DNA of 5,917 nt from Actinomycetota bacterium. Lineage in GTDB: Bacteria; Actinomycetota; Thermoleophilia; Solirubrobacterales; Thermoleophilaceae. This document shows positions 1-5,350 of the stretch, piece after piece. The stretch is taken from the NCBI GenBank assembly GCA_005883295.1, contig VAWV01000012.1, positions 1 to 5,917 of the forward strand, read 5' to 3'. The notes under the pieces were generated by a model. That model was given only the letters and a program-made list of their open reading frames with translations. It searched no databases and had not been told where the DNA came from. Made by a program: the position numbers and the translations under genes. The stretch's first letter is position 1. Every line of letters begins with the position of its first letter.

Positions 1-472
1 CGGCGGGGAGATCGTGGGACCGTTCGAGGCGATCGCGACGCCCGGGCATTCGCTCGACCACGTGTGCCTGCTCTACGGTCGAGCGTGCTTCACGGGTGAC
101 ACGATCCTCGGCGAGGGGAGCGTGTTCGTGGGCTCGAACGGGGGGTCGATGGCGCTCTACCTCGACTCGCTTCGCCGCCTACGGGAGCTCGACCTCGAGG
201 TGATCTGCCCGGGCCATGGTCCGTTCGTGTGGGACCCCTACGCGCGCATTGACGCCTATATCGAACACCGCCTCGATCGGGAGCGGCGCGTGCTCGCCGC
301 GATCGAGTCCGGGGCGAGCACGCTCGACGAGGTTCTCGACCGCGCGTGGGACGACACCGACCTCAGCGCTCACCCGCTTCTGCGCGAGGCGGCGCGGCTA
401 ACGCTCCAGGCGCACCTGGTGAAGCTTCGCGACGAGGGCCGGCTCCCGGCCGGTGCGCCGCAGCCGGCCTAG
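1..472 (+). CDS. Metallo-beta-lactamase-fold hydrolase, LACTB2-like (5' end missing)
   Basis: Partial gene: the frame is open from base 2, so the true start and the first HxHxDH metal motif lie to the left of the window. Three later metal-site elements are visible: the His of TPGH (47-49), the bridging Asp of FTGDT (98-100) and the last His of CPGHGP (215-217). The block TGDTILGEGS, followed by a helical DPYARIDAYIEHR segment and a roughly 60-residue C-terminal tail, fits the LACTB2-like branch, in which a winged-helix domain follows the MBL core. Members of this branch are zinc hydrolases, and some cleave RNA. The substrate here cannot be told from sequence. A GTG at 14 is in frame but falls after conserved strands, so it is not the start. 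The TAG stop lies in a CTAG shared with the convergent neighbour, leaving no room for a separate terminator. Confidence 0.85.
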   Translation, partial: GGEIVGPFEAIATPGHSLDHVCLLYGRACFTGDTILGEGSVFVGSNGGSMALYLDSLRRLRELDLEVICPGHGPFVWDPYARIDAYIEHRLDRERRVLAAIESGASTLDEVLDRAWDDTDLSAHPLLREAARLTLQAHLVKLRDEGRLPAGAPQPA

Positions 473-1074
473 GAGGCGCGCTCGACCCCGTCGAGCAGCC
501 GCCAGTTGGCGGCGAGGACGCGCTCCGCCTCGGCCACCAGGGCGCCGTCGTCCGAAGCATCCGAGCGCAGCTCGGAGATCGCCGTCCGCCCGGCCCGGGC
601 GTGCTCTACGTCGCGCTCCGCGTGGACGTCGAAGTACGCCGTCGCCGGGCCGGGGGAGTACCCGTAGAGGTCGACGAGCCCGTCGCGCTTCACCTCCGAG
701 ATCGCGGGCTGGGCCGACTCGATCGCGTAGAGGGCGACCAGGGTCGCGAGCTTCGACCGGTCGGGATCCGCCCACGCGTGAACGCAGTCAGAGGTCTCCG
801 GGAGCGGCGCGTCCGGGTCGGCGCCCACGGCGCGCGCGAACTCATCCCACAGCTCGATGTGCGATTCCTCCTCCGCCGCGTGGGCCGCCGCTTCCGGCGA
901 ACCGGCGACGCTGCGGGCAGCCGCCGCCAGCGCGCGCACAGCGTGGGCGTACTGGCCGGCGTAGAGACCGAGCTCGGCCCGGCTGAGCGTCCCCTCCGAC
1001 CAGCGCACGTAGAAGGGATGACGGAGAACATCGAAGCGTTCGGCCGCGGCGTCGAGCCGGTCCCAGAGTTCCAT
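469..1074 (-). CDS. Heme-oxygenase-fold diiron enzyme, CADD/TenA-PqqC-like
   Basis: The product is 201 residues, all helical in pattern and of normal length for the family. Candidate metal ligands are an ExxH (E69/H72, with E68 or E70 as alternatives), E119 in the motif AIES, and H151, D155 and H158 in VHxxxDxxHA. This is the E/H...E...HxxxDxxH signature of heme-oxygenase-like diiron oxidases. The family includes CADD (p-aminobenzoate formation), UndA and SznF-type domains. Y22 (HPFYVRW) and K129 (ten residues after E119) align with the Tyr27 and Lys152 that CADD consumes as substrates, going by my recollection of that protein. A thiaminase-type catalytic Cys of TenA is not recognisable, so thiamine salvage is less likely. 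The ATG at 1074 follows AAGGGGG (1079-1085) with a 4-base gap, a good ribosome site. The gene sits 47 bp behind the MarR-GNAT gene on the same strand, so co-transcription is possible. Family assignment is firm; the reaction is inferred only. Confidence 0.8.
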   Translation of the reverse strand: MELWDRLDAAAERFDVLRHPFYVRWSEGTLSRAELGLYAGQYAHAVRALAAAARSVAGSPEAAAHAAEEESHIELWDEFARAVGADPDAPLPETSDCVHAWADPDRSKLATLVALYAIESAQPAISEVKRDGLVDLYGYSPGPATAYFDVHAERDVEHARAGRTAISELRSDASDDGALVAEAERVLAANWRLLDGVERAS

Positions 1075-1078
1075 TGAG

Positions 1079-1085
1079 CCCCCTT
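1079..1085 (-). promoter_or_regulatory. Shine-Dalgarno site of the CADD-like gene
   Basis: On the minus strand AAGGGGG precedes the ATG at 1074 with four bases between, which supports this start. It contrasts with the regulator upstream, whose start has only a weak GAGAG. Confidence 0.6.
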
Positions 1086-1114
1086 GTCGTTGTGCCGGGG
1101 CGGCACCTTACGCG

Positions 1115-1134
1115 ACGGCCGCTACAGCGGCCGT
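1115..1134 (-). terminator. Perfect 8-bp hairpin over the MarR-GNAT stop codon
   Basis: ACGGCCGC (1115-1122) and GCGGCCGT (1127-1134) are exact reverse complements separated by four bases. The stem-loop contains the TAG stop (1122-1124) and the last codons of the MarR-GNAT gene. No T-tract follows on the minus strand, so it is not a classical intrinsic terminator. GC-rich bacteria often have hairpins without U-tails, so it could reduce read-through into the CADD-like gene, stabilise the 3' end or be incidental. Typing it as a terminator is the best available label, not a firm call. Confidence 0.35.
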
Positions 1135-2048
1135 GACCAATGCTCGCCGACGACCTCGGGGCCGAAGCTGTCGTGCGCCTCGCGCTCGACGAGCTCGAAG
1201 CCGGCGCGCTCGTAGATCCGGTGCGCAGCCTCCAGCACGTCCTGGGTCCAAAGCGATATCTCCTCGTAGCCGCGCTCGCGGGCGAACCGCAGGCACTCGT
1301 CCACGAGCTGCGCCCCGAGCCCCGTTCCGCGCGCCCACGGTTCGACCAGCAGCAGCCGGAGCTGCGCGGTCCTGTCGTCCTTCCGGACGCACAGGACGGA
1401 ACCGGCGCGCACGCCTCCGACCTCGGCGAGCCAGGCCGCCTCGCGCTCGGGGTCGTGCGTTGCCGCGAAGTCGGCGACGATCCGCGCCACGAGGGCCTCG
1501 AAGTCTTCGTTGAATCCGAACTCGTCGGCGTACAGCGCGCCGTGACGCTCGACGATCCAGCCGTAGTCGCCGCGGGCCGGAGGGCGTAGGACGACCTCAG
1601 CGGCGTCATCCAGCGGCTCGAGCCTGGTCCGGATCTCCGCCATCGCCGCCACCACCCGTTCCCGGTCCTGCGGGCGCAGGGAGGCGAGCGTCGCGCCTAT
1701 GTGCTTGGCGGACCGCCTGTCGAGAAGGCGAAACTCGGAGCGGCCTGACGTGGTGAGGCGGGCGACCTGGCGCCGGGCGTCGGTGGAGGACCGCTCTCGC
1801 GCCACCAGGCCCTCATCCTCCAGCCGGGCGAGCATGCGGCTGAGGTAGCCGGCGTCCACCTCCATGGCCCGGCGCAGCTCCGCCACCTCGGTCCGGTCGC
1901 GCCTGCCGAGCTCGAACAGCACGCGCGCCTCGGGCAGCGAGTGCCGGGTGCGAAGCAGCCCCTCGTCGAGCGCCCCGACCCAGCGCGTGTAGAAGCGGTT
2001 GAAGGAACGAACGGCGTCGACGCTCTCGGGAGCCACCTGCACGGGCAC
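1122..2048 (-). CDS. MarR-type regulator fused to GNAT N-acetyltransferase
   Basis: A 308-residue two-domain protein. Residues about 10-145 form a MarR winged helix: the recognition-helix region includes EVDAGYLSRMLARLE, and the wing is RERSSTDARRQVARLT (84-99). Residues about 151-308 form a GNAT domain with the acetyl-CoA pyrophosphate loop ARGTGLG (239-245) and the late motif YERAGFE (279-285). Fusions of this architecture are widespread in bacteria; the acetyl acceptor and the DNA ligand are generally unknown. By analogy it binds DNA as a dimer and acetylates a small amine or protein, perhaps linking the two activities. The start is GTG at 2048: the frame is closed by a stop at 2061-2063, leaving only GTG codons at residues 1, 3 and 5. 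A promoter and a MarR-like palindrome lie immediately upstream, suggesting autoregulation. The CADD-like gene follows after 47 bp. Confidence 0.92.
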   Translation of the reverse strand: MPVQVAPESVDAVRSFNRFYTRWVGALDEGLLRTRHSLPEARVLFELGRRDRTEVAELRRAMEVDAGYLSRMLARLEDEGLVARERSSTDARRQVARLTTSGRSEFRLLDRRSAKHIGATLASLRPQDRERVVAAMAEIRTRLEPLDDAAEVVLRPPARGDYGWIVERHGALYADEFGFNEDFEALVARIVADFAATHDPEREAAWLAEVGGVRAGSVLCVRKDDRTAQLRLLLVEPWARGTGLGAQLVDECLRFARERGYEEISLWTQDVLEAAHRIYERAGFELVEREAHDSFGPEVVGEHWSRPL

Positions 2049-2054
2049 GCGCGC

Positions 2055-2082
2055 ATTCTCTCAAGATCTTTGACTTTGTCAA
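2055..2082 (-). promoter_or_regulatory. Promoter of the MarR-GNAT gene, probably leaderless
   Basis: On the minus strand a perfect -35 box TTGACA (2077-2082) is followed after 16 bp by GAGAAT (2055-2060), which matches four of six bases of the -10 consensus. Six bases separate this -10 from the GTG at 2048, so transcription should begin at or next to the first base of the start codon. This is a prediction from spacing; only a weak GAGAG lies upstream as an alternative ribosome site. Confidence 0.55.
2070..2082. promoter_or_regulatory. Palindromic operator candidate for the MarR-GNAT regulator
   Basis: TTGAC-TTT-GTCAA is a perfect 5-bp inverted repeat with a 3-bp centre. It contains the whole -35 box and the stop codon of the glycosyltransferase gene (2079-2081). 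MarR proteins typically bind such short AT-rich palindromes at their own promoters, and this is a rare AT-rich patch in a GC-rich window. A second, looser symmetric stretch, AAGATCTT (2063-2070), abuts it in the -35/-10 spacer. Binding is inferred. Confidence 0.5.
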
Positions 2083-3245
2083 CGATTCCTGGCGACCCTA
2101 CTCAGCAGGTACGCAGCGAGCGGCACCGACCAGGCGAGGTAGAGCGCGCAGGCGAGGGCGGGGCTCGCAACGGGGTGCAGGAGCGTCGCCCAGCCCGCCA
2201 GGCAGGCGAGGATCGTCACCACCGGTAGGCCGCGGCGCGAGACCTCCCAGGCCAAGAGTGCCGCGACCGCCGGGGCCGCGTAGTAGCCGAGATTCTGCGG
2301 GTCCAGCAGGCAGCGCGAGAGGAGGAGCGCGGCGAGAAGGGCGAGCGCCGTCTGGGTATCGATGCGCCTGGCCCGGCCGCGCAGGATCGCGATCCCGGCG
2401 CCGAGCGCCACCGCGCCGGTCACGAGCTGACCGGCGGACCGGGTGAGCCCCCAGGGCATCACCCACGCCCGCGCGGGTCCGGCGTGCTCCAGGGAGACGG
2501 GCCACCACGCGCTCCACGGGTAGACCCGCATGGAGTGTGCGAGCTTCCGCGAACCGGCTATCAGGTGGTGGGGGTCCGCGAGGGCGAGCGGCGCGACCAG
2601 CGCGGCCGCCAGCCCGCCCGCGGCCAGGAGCGCCCTGCCACGCCCGGTTCGCAGCGCGAGCAGCGCGGGGACCGCGGCGAGCGCGGCCCAGGGCTTCGTC
2701 GCTGTTGCGAGGCCGAGCAGCACTCCGGTGAGGATCGCCCGGTCCCGGTCGGCCGCCAGGACGGCGGCCACGCACAGGGCCCCGGCGAGAAGCTCCTCGG
2801 GATGCCCGAGGTCGAGCGCGCTCAGCGCGAGCGGGTTGGCCACCATCACGAGCACGATCGCCGCGGGAGCCAGGAGCCCGCCGTCGCGGCGGTGGGTTCG
2901 GAGCGCGATCACGAGGGCGAGCGCGGCGAGCACCCAGAGGCAGGCGAGCGCGCCGAGCCGGTACTCGAACGTGGCGCCGCCGATGGCGTGCCCGGCGGCG
3001 GCGAAGGGCGCGCGGAGGAGCAGTGACACCGGTCCCATGACGGGCTGGACCGAGGGCACGCGGCCGAGACGGCCGTGGATCAGCGCGTCGATCGCGGGCG
3101 CCGCGTTGTCCGGGTTCGAGGTGTTCCGGGCGAGGTAGTCGCCCACGCTCGGCTGGGCGAGCGCGATCACCGCCGCGGCGATGCCGAGGCTCGCGCCTGC
3201 GAGCGCCGCGTAGATACGCAGGGGCGTGCGCAGGAGGGTCTTCAC
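2079..3245 (-). CDS. Polytopic membrane glycosyltransferase, GT-C / family 87-like
   Basis: A 388-residue, strongly hydrophobic protein with about ten to eleven membrane segments (roughly 11-30, 71-90, 97-117, 122-142, 151-164, 168-197, 204-222, 270-288, 297-314, 320-333, 338-382). A polar outer loop follows the first helix (residues 31-68, several Asp and Asn). The motifs LGHPEELL (146-153), LATATKPWA (179-187) and CLLDPQNLGYY (312-322) recall actinobacterial GT87 (DUF2029) proteins. These are polyprenyl-phosphate-sugar-dependent mannosyl- or arabinosyltransferase-like enzymes acting on the outer membrane face. Donor and acceptor are unknown. I chose GTG at 3245: it gives a short basic N-terminus before the first helix. 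The more upstream ATG at 3344 would run into the efp coding region. No Shine-Dalgarno is evident. The TGA stop lies inside the operator of the next gene, with 30 bp to its start. The supply of polyprenyl carriers by neighbouring ispA/dxs is only a loose link. Confidence 0.8.
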   Translation of the reverse strand: MKTLLRTPLRIYAALAGASLGIAAAVIALAQPSVGDYLARNTSNPDNAAPAIDALIHGRLGRVPSVQPVMGPVSLLLRAPFAAAGHAIGGATFEYRLGALACLWVLAALALVIALRTHRRDGGLLAPAAIVLVMVANPLALSALDLGHPEELLAGALCVAAVLAADRDRAILTGVLLGLATATKPWAALAAVPALLALRTGRGRALLAAGGLAAALVAPLALADPHHLIAGSRKLAHSMRVYPWSAWWPVSLEHAGPARAWVMPWGLTRSAGQLVTGAVALGAGIAILRGRARRIDTQTALALLAALLLSRCLLDPQNLGYYAAPAVAALLAWEVSRRGLPVVTILACLAGWATLLHPVASPALACALYLAWSVPLAAYLLSRVARNR

Positions 3246-3276
3246 GAGGTAGGAATCGAGCGGATCGCCGCGGCAC

Positions 3277-3304
3277 TTGAGCGGTGACGCCCGCGCACTA
3301 GCCT
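3277..3304 (+). promoter_or_regulatory. Candidate efp promoter in the divergent gap
   Basis: TTGAGC (3277-3282), a 16-bp spacer and TAGCCT (3299-3304, fitting the actinobacterial TANNNT -10 pattern) would start transcription near 3311, one or two bases before the efp GTG. No Shine-Dalgarno sequence precedes that GTG, so a leaderless transcript is the consistent reading. Both boxes are weak. The 67-bp gap (3246-3312) must also hold the divergent glycosyltransferase promoter, for which I see no clear boxes. Confidence 0.35.
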
Positions 3305-3312
3305 TTGCGCCG

Positions 3313-3873
3313 GTGATCAGCACCAACCAGTTCAAGAACGGCACTCACATCGAGGTCGACGGCACCGTCTTCAAGATCGTCGAGTTCCAGCACGTGAAGC
3401 CGGGCAAGGGCGGGGCTTTCGTCCGCACCAAGCTGAAGCGCGCCAGTGACGGCGCGGTGATCGACAGGACGTTCCGGGCCGGCGAGAAGTTCCGCCCGGT
3501 GAGGACCGAGACGCGCAAGATGCAGTTCCTCTACGCCGACGGCTCGGACGCCCATTTCATGGACCTCTCGAGCTACGACCAGATCACGGTCCCCGAGGAC
3601 CAGGTGCGCGAGCCGCTCAAGTGGGTGCTGCCCAGCCAGGAGGTCGAGGTGCTCTACGTGGACGAGCAGCCCGCCGACGTTCAGGTGCCGAGCGCGGTCG
3701 AGCTGGCGGTCGCGGAGACCGACCCGGGCGTGAAGGGCGACACGGCGTCCGGGGGCGGCGACAAGCCCGCCAGGCTCGAGTCGGGCGTCACCGTCCGGGT
3801 GCCGCTGTTCGTGAACCAGGGCGACCGCGTGCGGGTGGACACCAGGTCGGGCGAGTACGTCTCGCGCGCGTGA
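3313..3873 (+). CDS. efp: Translation elongation factor P
   Basis: EF-P binds ribosomes stalled at polyproline stretches, between the P and E sites, and promotes peptide bond formation. The 186-residue length is standard. The N-terminus MISTNQFKNG and the KOW-like domain I with HVKPGKGGAF (27-36) are textbook; K32 is at the tip position that is modified in many bacteria. The OB domains follow, ending in VPLFVNQGDRVRVDTRSGEYVSRA-type sequence, the usual C-terminal signature. The start is GTG at 3313, because homologues begin at exactly this Met-Ile-Ser-Thr; a 12-residue extension from TTG 3277 has no family support. No ribosome site is present, suggesting leaderless translation. No lysine-modifying enzyme gene is in the window, so whether K32 is modified cannot be told. 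It heads the plus-strand run, with nusB starting 18 bp downstream. Confidence 0.97.
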   Translation: MISTNQFKNGTHIEVDGTVFKIVEFQHVKPGKGGAFVRTKLKRASDGAVIDRTFRAGEKFRPVRTETRKMQFLYADGSDAHFMDLSSYDQITVPEDQVREPLKWVLPSQEVEVLYVDEQPADVQVPSAVELAVAETDPGVKGDTASGGGDKPARLESGVTVRVPLFVNQGDRVRVDTRSGEYVSRA

Positions 3874-3891
3874 GGTGACCACGGGCTAGCG

Positions 3892-4275
3892 ATGCGCCGT
3901 ACGGACCAGCGTCGGGCGGCAGTCGTCGCGCTCTACCAGCGGGACGTGACTGGGCGTCCGCTCTCCGAGCTCCTGGATGAGCGCGCCACCGGTTTCACCC
4001 ACGAGCTGGTGGACGGCGTGGACGCCGATCTCGAGCAGCTCGACGCGCTGATCGAGCTGTACGCGCAGGACTGGACGGTGGATCGGATCGCACCTCTCGA
4101 GAGGAACATCATGCGCGTGGCCCTGCACGAGATGCTCCATCGCGACGACATCCCAGCCGAGGTGGCGATCGACGAGGCCGTGGAGGCCGCGAAGGAGCTG
4201 TGCGCGGCCGAGGCGCCGGCCTTCGTCAACGGAATCCTCGGGTCGGTCCAGCGCGACCGGGCGGCGCCGGCGTGA
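3892..4275 (+). CDS. nusB: Transcription antitermination factor NusB
   Basis: NusB pairs with NusE (ribosomal protein S10) on boxA RNA to prevent premature termination in rRNA operons. The 127-residue all-helical protein begins RRTDQRRAAVVALYQRD, the usual basic N-terminal helix, and carries the family core: W61 with R65, then LERNIMRVALHEML (69-82), DIPAEVAIDEAVEAAKEL (86-103) and FVNGILGSV (111-119). The ATG at 3892 is the natural start. A GAGGTGA (3872-3878) overlapping the efp stop lies 13 bases upstream, rather far for an efficient ribosome site. The 18-bp gap after efp indicates one operon. Its TGA stop overlaps the GTG of xseB by two bases. Confidence 0.95.
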   Translation: MRRTDQRRAAVVALYQRDVTGRPLSELLDERATGFTHELVDGVDADLEQLDALIELYAQDWTVDRIAPLERNIMRVALHEMLHRDDIPAEVAIDEAVEAAKELCAAEAPAFVNGILGSVQRDRAAPA

Positions 4276-4463
4276 GCGCGCTCGACGAGGCGATCGCGGA
4301 GCTCGAGCAGGCCGCAGCGCGGCTGCGGTCGGAGGAGATCGATCCCGAGGAGGTCGCGGAGCTCGCGGAGCGGTGCGCCCGGCTGGCCGCGGAGGTCGGG
4401 GCCGCCCTCGAGCGCCAGGCAGCGGCCGCCGCCGACGCCCCGGGTGAGGAGAGGCTGCTCTGA
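4272..4463 (+). CDS. xseB: Exodeoxyribonuclease VII small subunit
   Basis: A 63-residue, two-helix acidic protein, typical in size for XseB, several copies of which wrap the coiled coil of XseA in exonuclease VII, a single-strand DNA nuclease. The pattern SALDEAIAELEQAAARLRSEEIDPEEVAELAERCARL matches the family scheme of a first helix, a short D/P-containing turn and a second helix carrying the regular ER.....L spacing. It is more Ala/Glu-rich than classical members, so the motif evidence alone is moderate; position between nusB and ispA, where xseB sits in many genomes, raises confidence. Start GTG at 4272 overlaps the nusB stop (GTGA). No Shine-Dalgarno is seen, so translation probably depends on coupling. 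xseA, often directly upstream, is absent here. The tail carries the ribosome site for ispA. Confidence 0.78.
   Translation: MSALDEAIAELEQAAARLRSEEIDPEEVAELAERCARLAAEVGAALERQAAAAADAPGEERLL
4446..4454 (+). promoter_or_regulatory. Strong Shine-Dalgarno site deciding a CTG start for ispA
   Basis: GAGGAGAGG lies within the end of xseB, with the AGGAG core at 4447-4451 eight bases before CTG 4460. This is the best ribosome site in the plus-strand operon and is positioned for ispA, not for the ATG at 4577, which is over 120 bases away. Confidence 0.6.
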
Positions 4464-5350
4464 GCGTACGTCCCGCGGAGGCCGCCTACCCGGTCCACCT
4501 GCAGGACCGCGTCGACGCATACCTGGACGGCCTGCGCTTCGCGCGCGAGCCCGCGACGGCCGGGCTCGACGAGGCGATGCGCTACTCCCTTCTGGCGGGC
4601 GGCAAGCGCATCAGGCCGGTGCTCGCGCTCGCCACCGCCGAGGCCCTGGGGCACGAACTGGACGACCTCCTCCCGCTCGCTGCCGCGATCGAGCTGATCC
4701 ACACCTACTCGCTCATCCACGACGACCTCCCCGCCATGGACGATGACCAGCTGCGCCGCGGGCAGCCCACCTGTCACGTGGCGTTCGGGGAAGACGTGGC
4801 GATCCTCGCCGGTGACGGCCTCTTCGCCGAGGCGATGCGGCTGGTGGCGGAGCGGCAGACCGGCCCGCCCGACCGGGTGCTGGCGGCGCTCGGTCAGCTC
4901 GTCGACGCGGCGGGAGTCGGCGGAATGGTGGGCGGGCAGTACCTCGACGTGACCGAGGCCGACGACCTGGACGCGGCGGGACTGCGCCGCATACACGAGC
5001 TCAAGACCGGCCGCCTGATCGCCGCGTCGGTGGAGTGCGTACTGCTTTGGACGGGCATGGATCCGGCTGTCACAATTGCGTATCGCCGCTTCGCTGCGGA
5101 GCTGGGCGTCCTCTTCCAGATCGTCGACGACATCCTCGACGTGACGGGCGACGAGGCAGCGCTCGGCAAGCCGCAGGGCTCGGACGAGCGTCAGGGCAAG
5201 CGCACCTACGTGAGCGTGTTCGGCCTCGAGCGGGCCCGCGAGCTGGCGGCCGAAGCGCACGCCAAGGCGCGCGCGGCGCTCGCCGAGACGGGCGGACGAA
5301 CAGAGACGCTCGAGCGGATAACGGACTACATACTCACCAGACAGACGTGA
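4460..5350 (+). CDS. ispA: Polyprenyl (farnesyl) diphosphate synthase, trans, IspA type
   Basis: Condenses isopentenyl diphosphate with allylic diphosphates in isoprenoid synthesis. From the CTG at 4460 the product is 296 residues, close to the family's usual 290-300. Motifs in order: LLAGGKRIRP (44-53, pyrophosphate/IPP binding), first Asp-rich motif DDLPAMD (88-94), GGMVGGQYLD (154-163), KTG (182-184) and second Asp-rich motif DDILD (223-227). The two-residue insertion in the first motif and Tyr83 five residues before it are features of bacterial type II farnesyl diphosphate synthases, so C15 is the likely product; geranylgeranyl diphosphate is an alternative. No ATG, GTG or TTG exists in frame between the stop at 4445 and ATG 4577. 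Starting at that ATG would remove the conserved first helix. CTG 4460 overlaps the xseB stop as CTGA and has a well-placed ribosome site. The stop overlaps the dxs GTG. Confidence 0.93.
   Translation: MSVRPAEAAYPVHLQDRVDAYLDGLRFAREPATAGLDEAMRYSLLAGGKRIRPVLALATAEALGHELDDLLPLAAAIELIHTYSLIHDDLPAMDDDQLRRGQPTCHVAFGEDVAILAGDGLFAEAMRLVAERQTGPPDRVLAALGQLVDAAGVGGMVGGQYLDVTEADDLDAAGLRRIHELKTGRLIAASVECVLLWTGMDPAVTIAYRRFAAELGVLFQIVDDILDVTGDEAALGKPQGSDERQGKRTYVSVFGLERARELAAEAHAKARAALAETGGRTETLERITDYILTRQT

Noticed and set aside
346..1077. Plus-strand 243-codon open frame over the CADD-like gene
   Set aside because: Antisense to a gene with a clear ligand pattern and a good ribosome site; the translation has no recognisable domain.
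1133..1589. Plus-strand open frames of 126 and 149 codons opposite the GNAT domain
   Set aside because: Antisense to a domain with intact acetyl-CoA motifs; no support for coding on the plus strand.
2484..3138. Plus-strand open frames of 180 and 202 codons inside the glycosyltransferase gene
   Set aside because: Their products are Arg/Gly/Ala/Ser-rich without motifs, while the minus strand encodes a coherent membrane protein with GT87-like motifs.
3277..3312. Twelve-residue N-terminal extension of EF-P from TTG 3277
   Set aside because: EF-P proteins begin at the MISTN-type sequence encoded from GTG 3313.
3246..3344. N-terminal extension of the glycosyltransferase from ATG 3344
   Set aside because: It would overlap the efp start on the opposite strand and add 33 residues with no family support; GTG 3245 gives a natural membrane-protein N-terminus.
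3298..3882. Minus-strand 194-codon open frame opposite efp
   Set aside because: It is the mirror frame of efp, whose sequence is unmistakable; the antisense product is His/Leu/Val-rich shadow sequence.
3874..3891. Possible terminator or regulatory element between efp and nusB
   Set aside because: Only 18 bp, with no inverted repeat or T-tract; best read as an ordinary operon gap.
4280..4577. Repeated CTCGACGAGGCGAT near 4280 and near 4564
   Set aside because: Both copies encode ordinary LDEA codons in unrelated genes; a chance codon-usage match, not a functional repeat.
4226..5260. Long 344-codon open frame on the minus strand opposite nusB-xseB-ispA
   Set aside because: It is antisense to well-supported genes, and its low-complexity Arg/Ala/His-rich product matches no family; long shadows are expected at this GC content.
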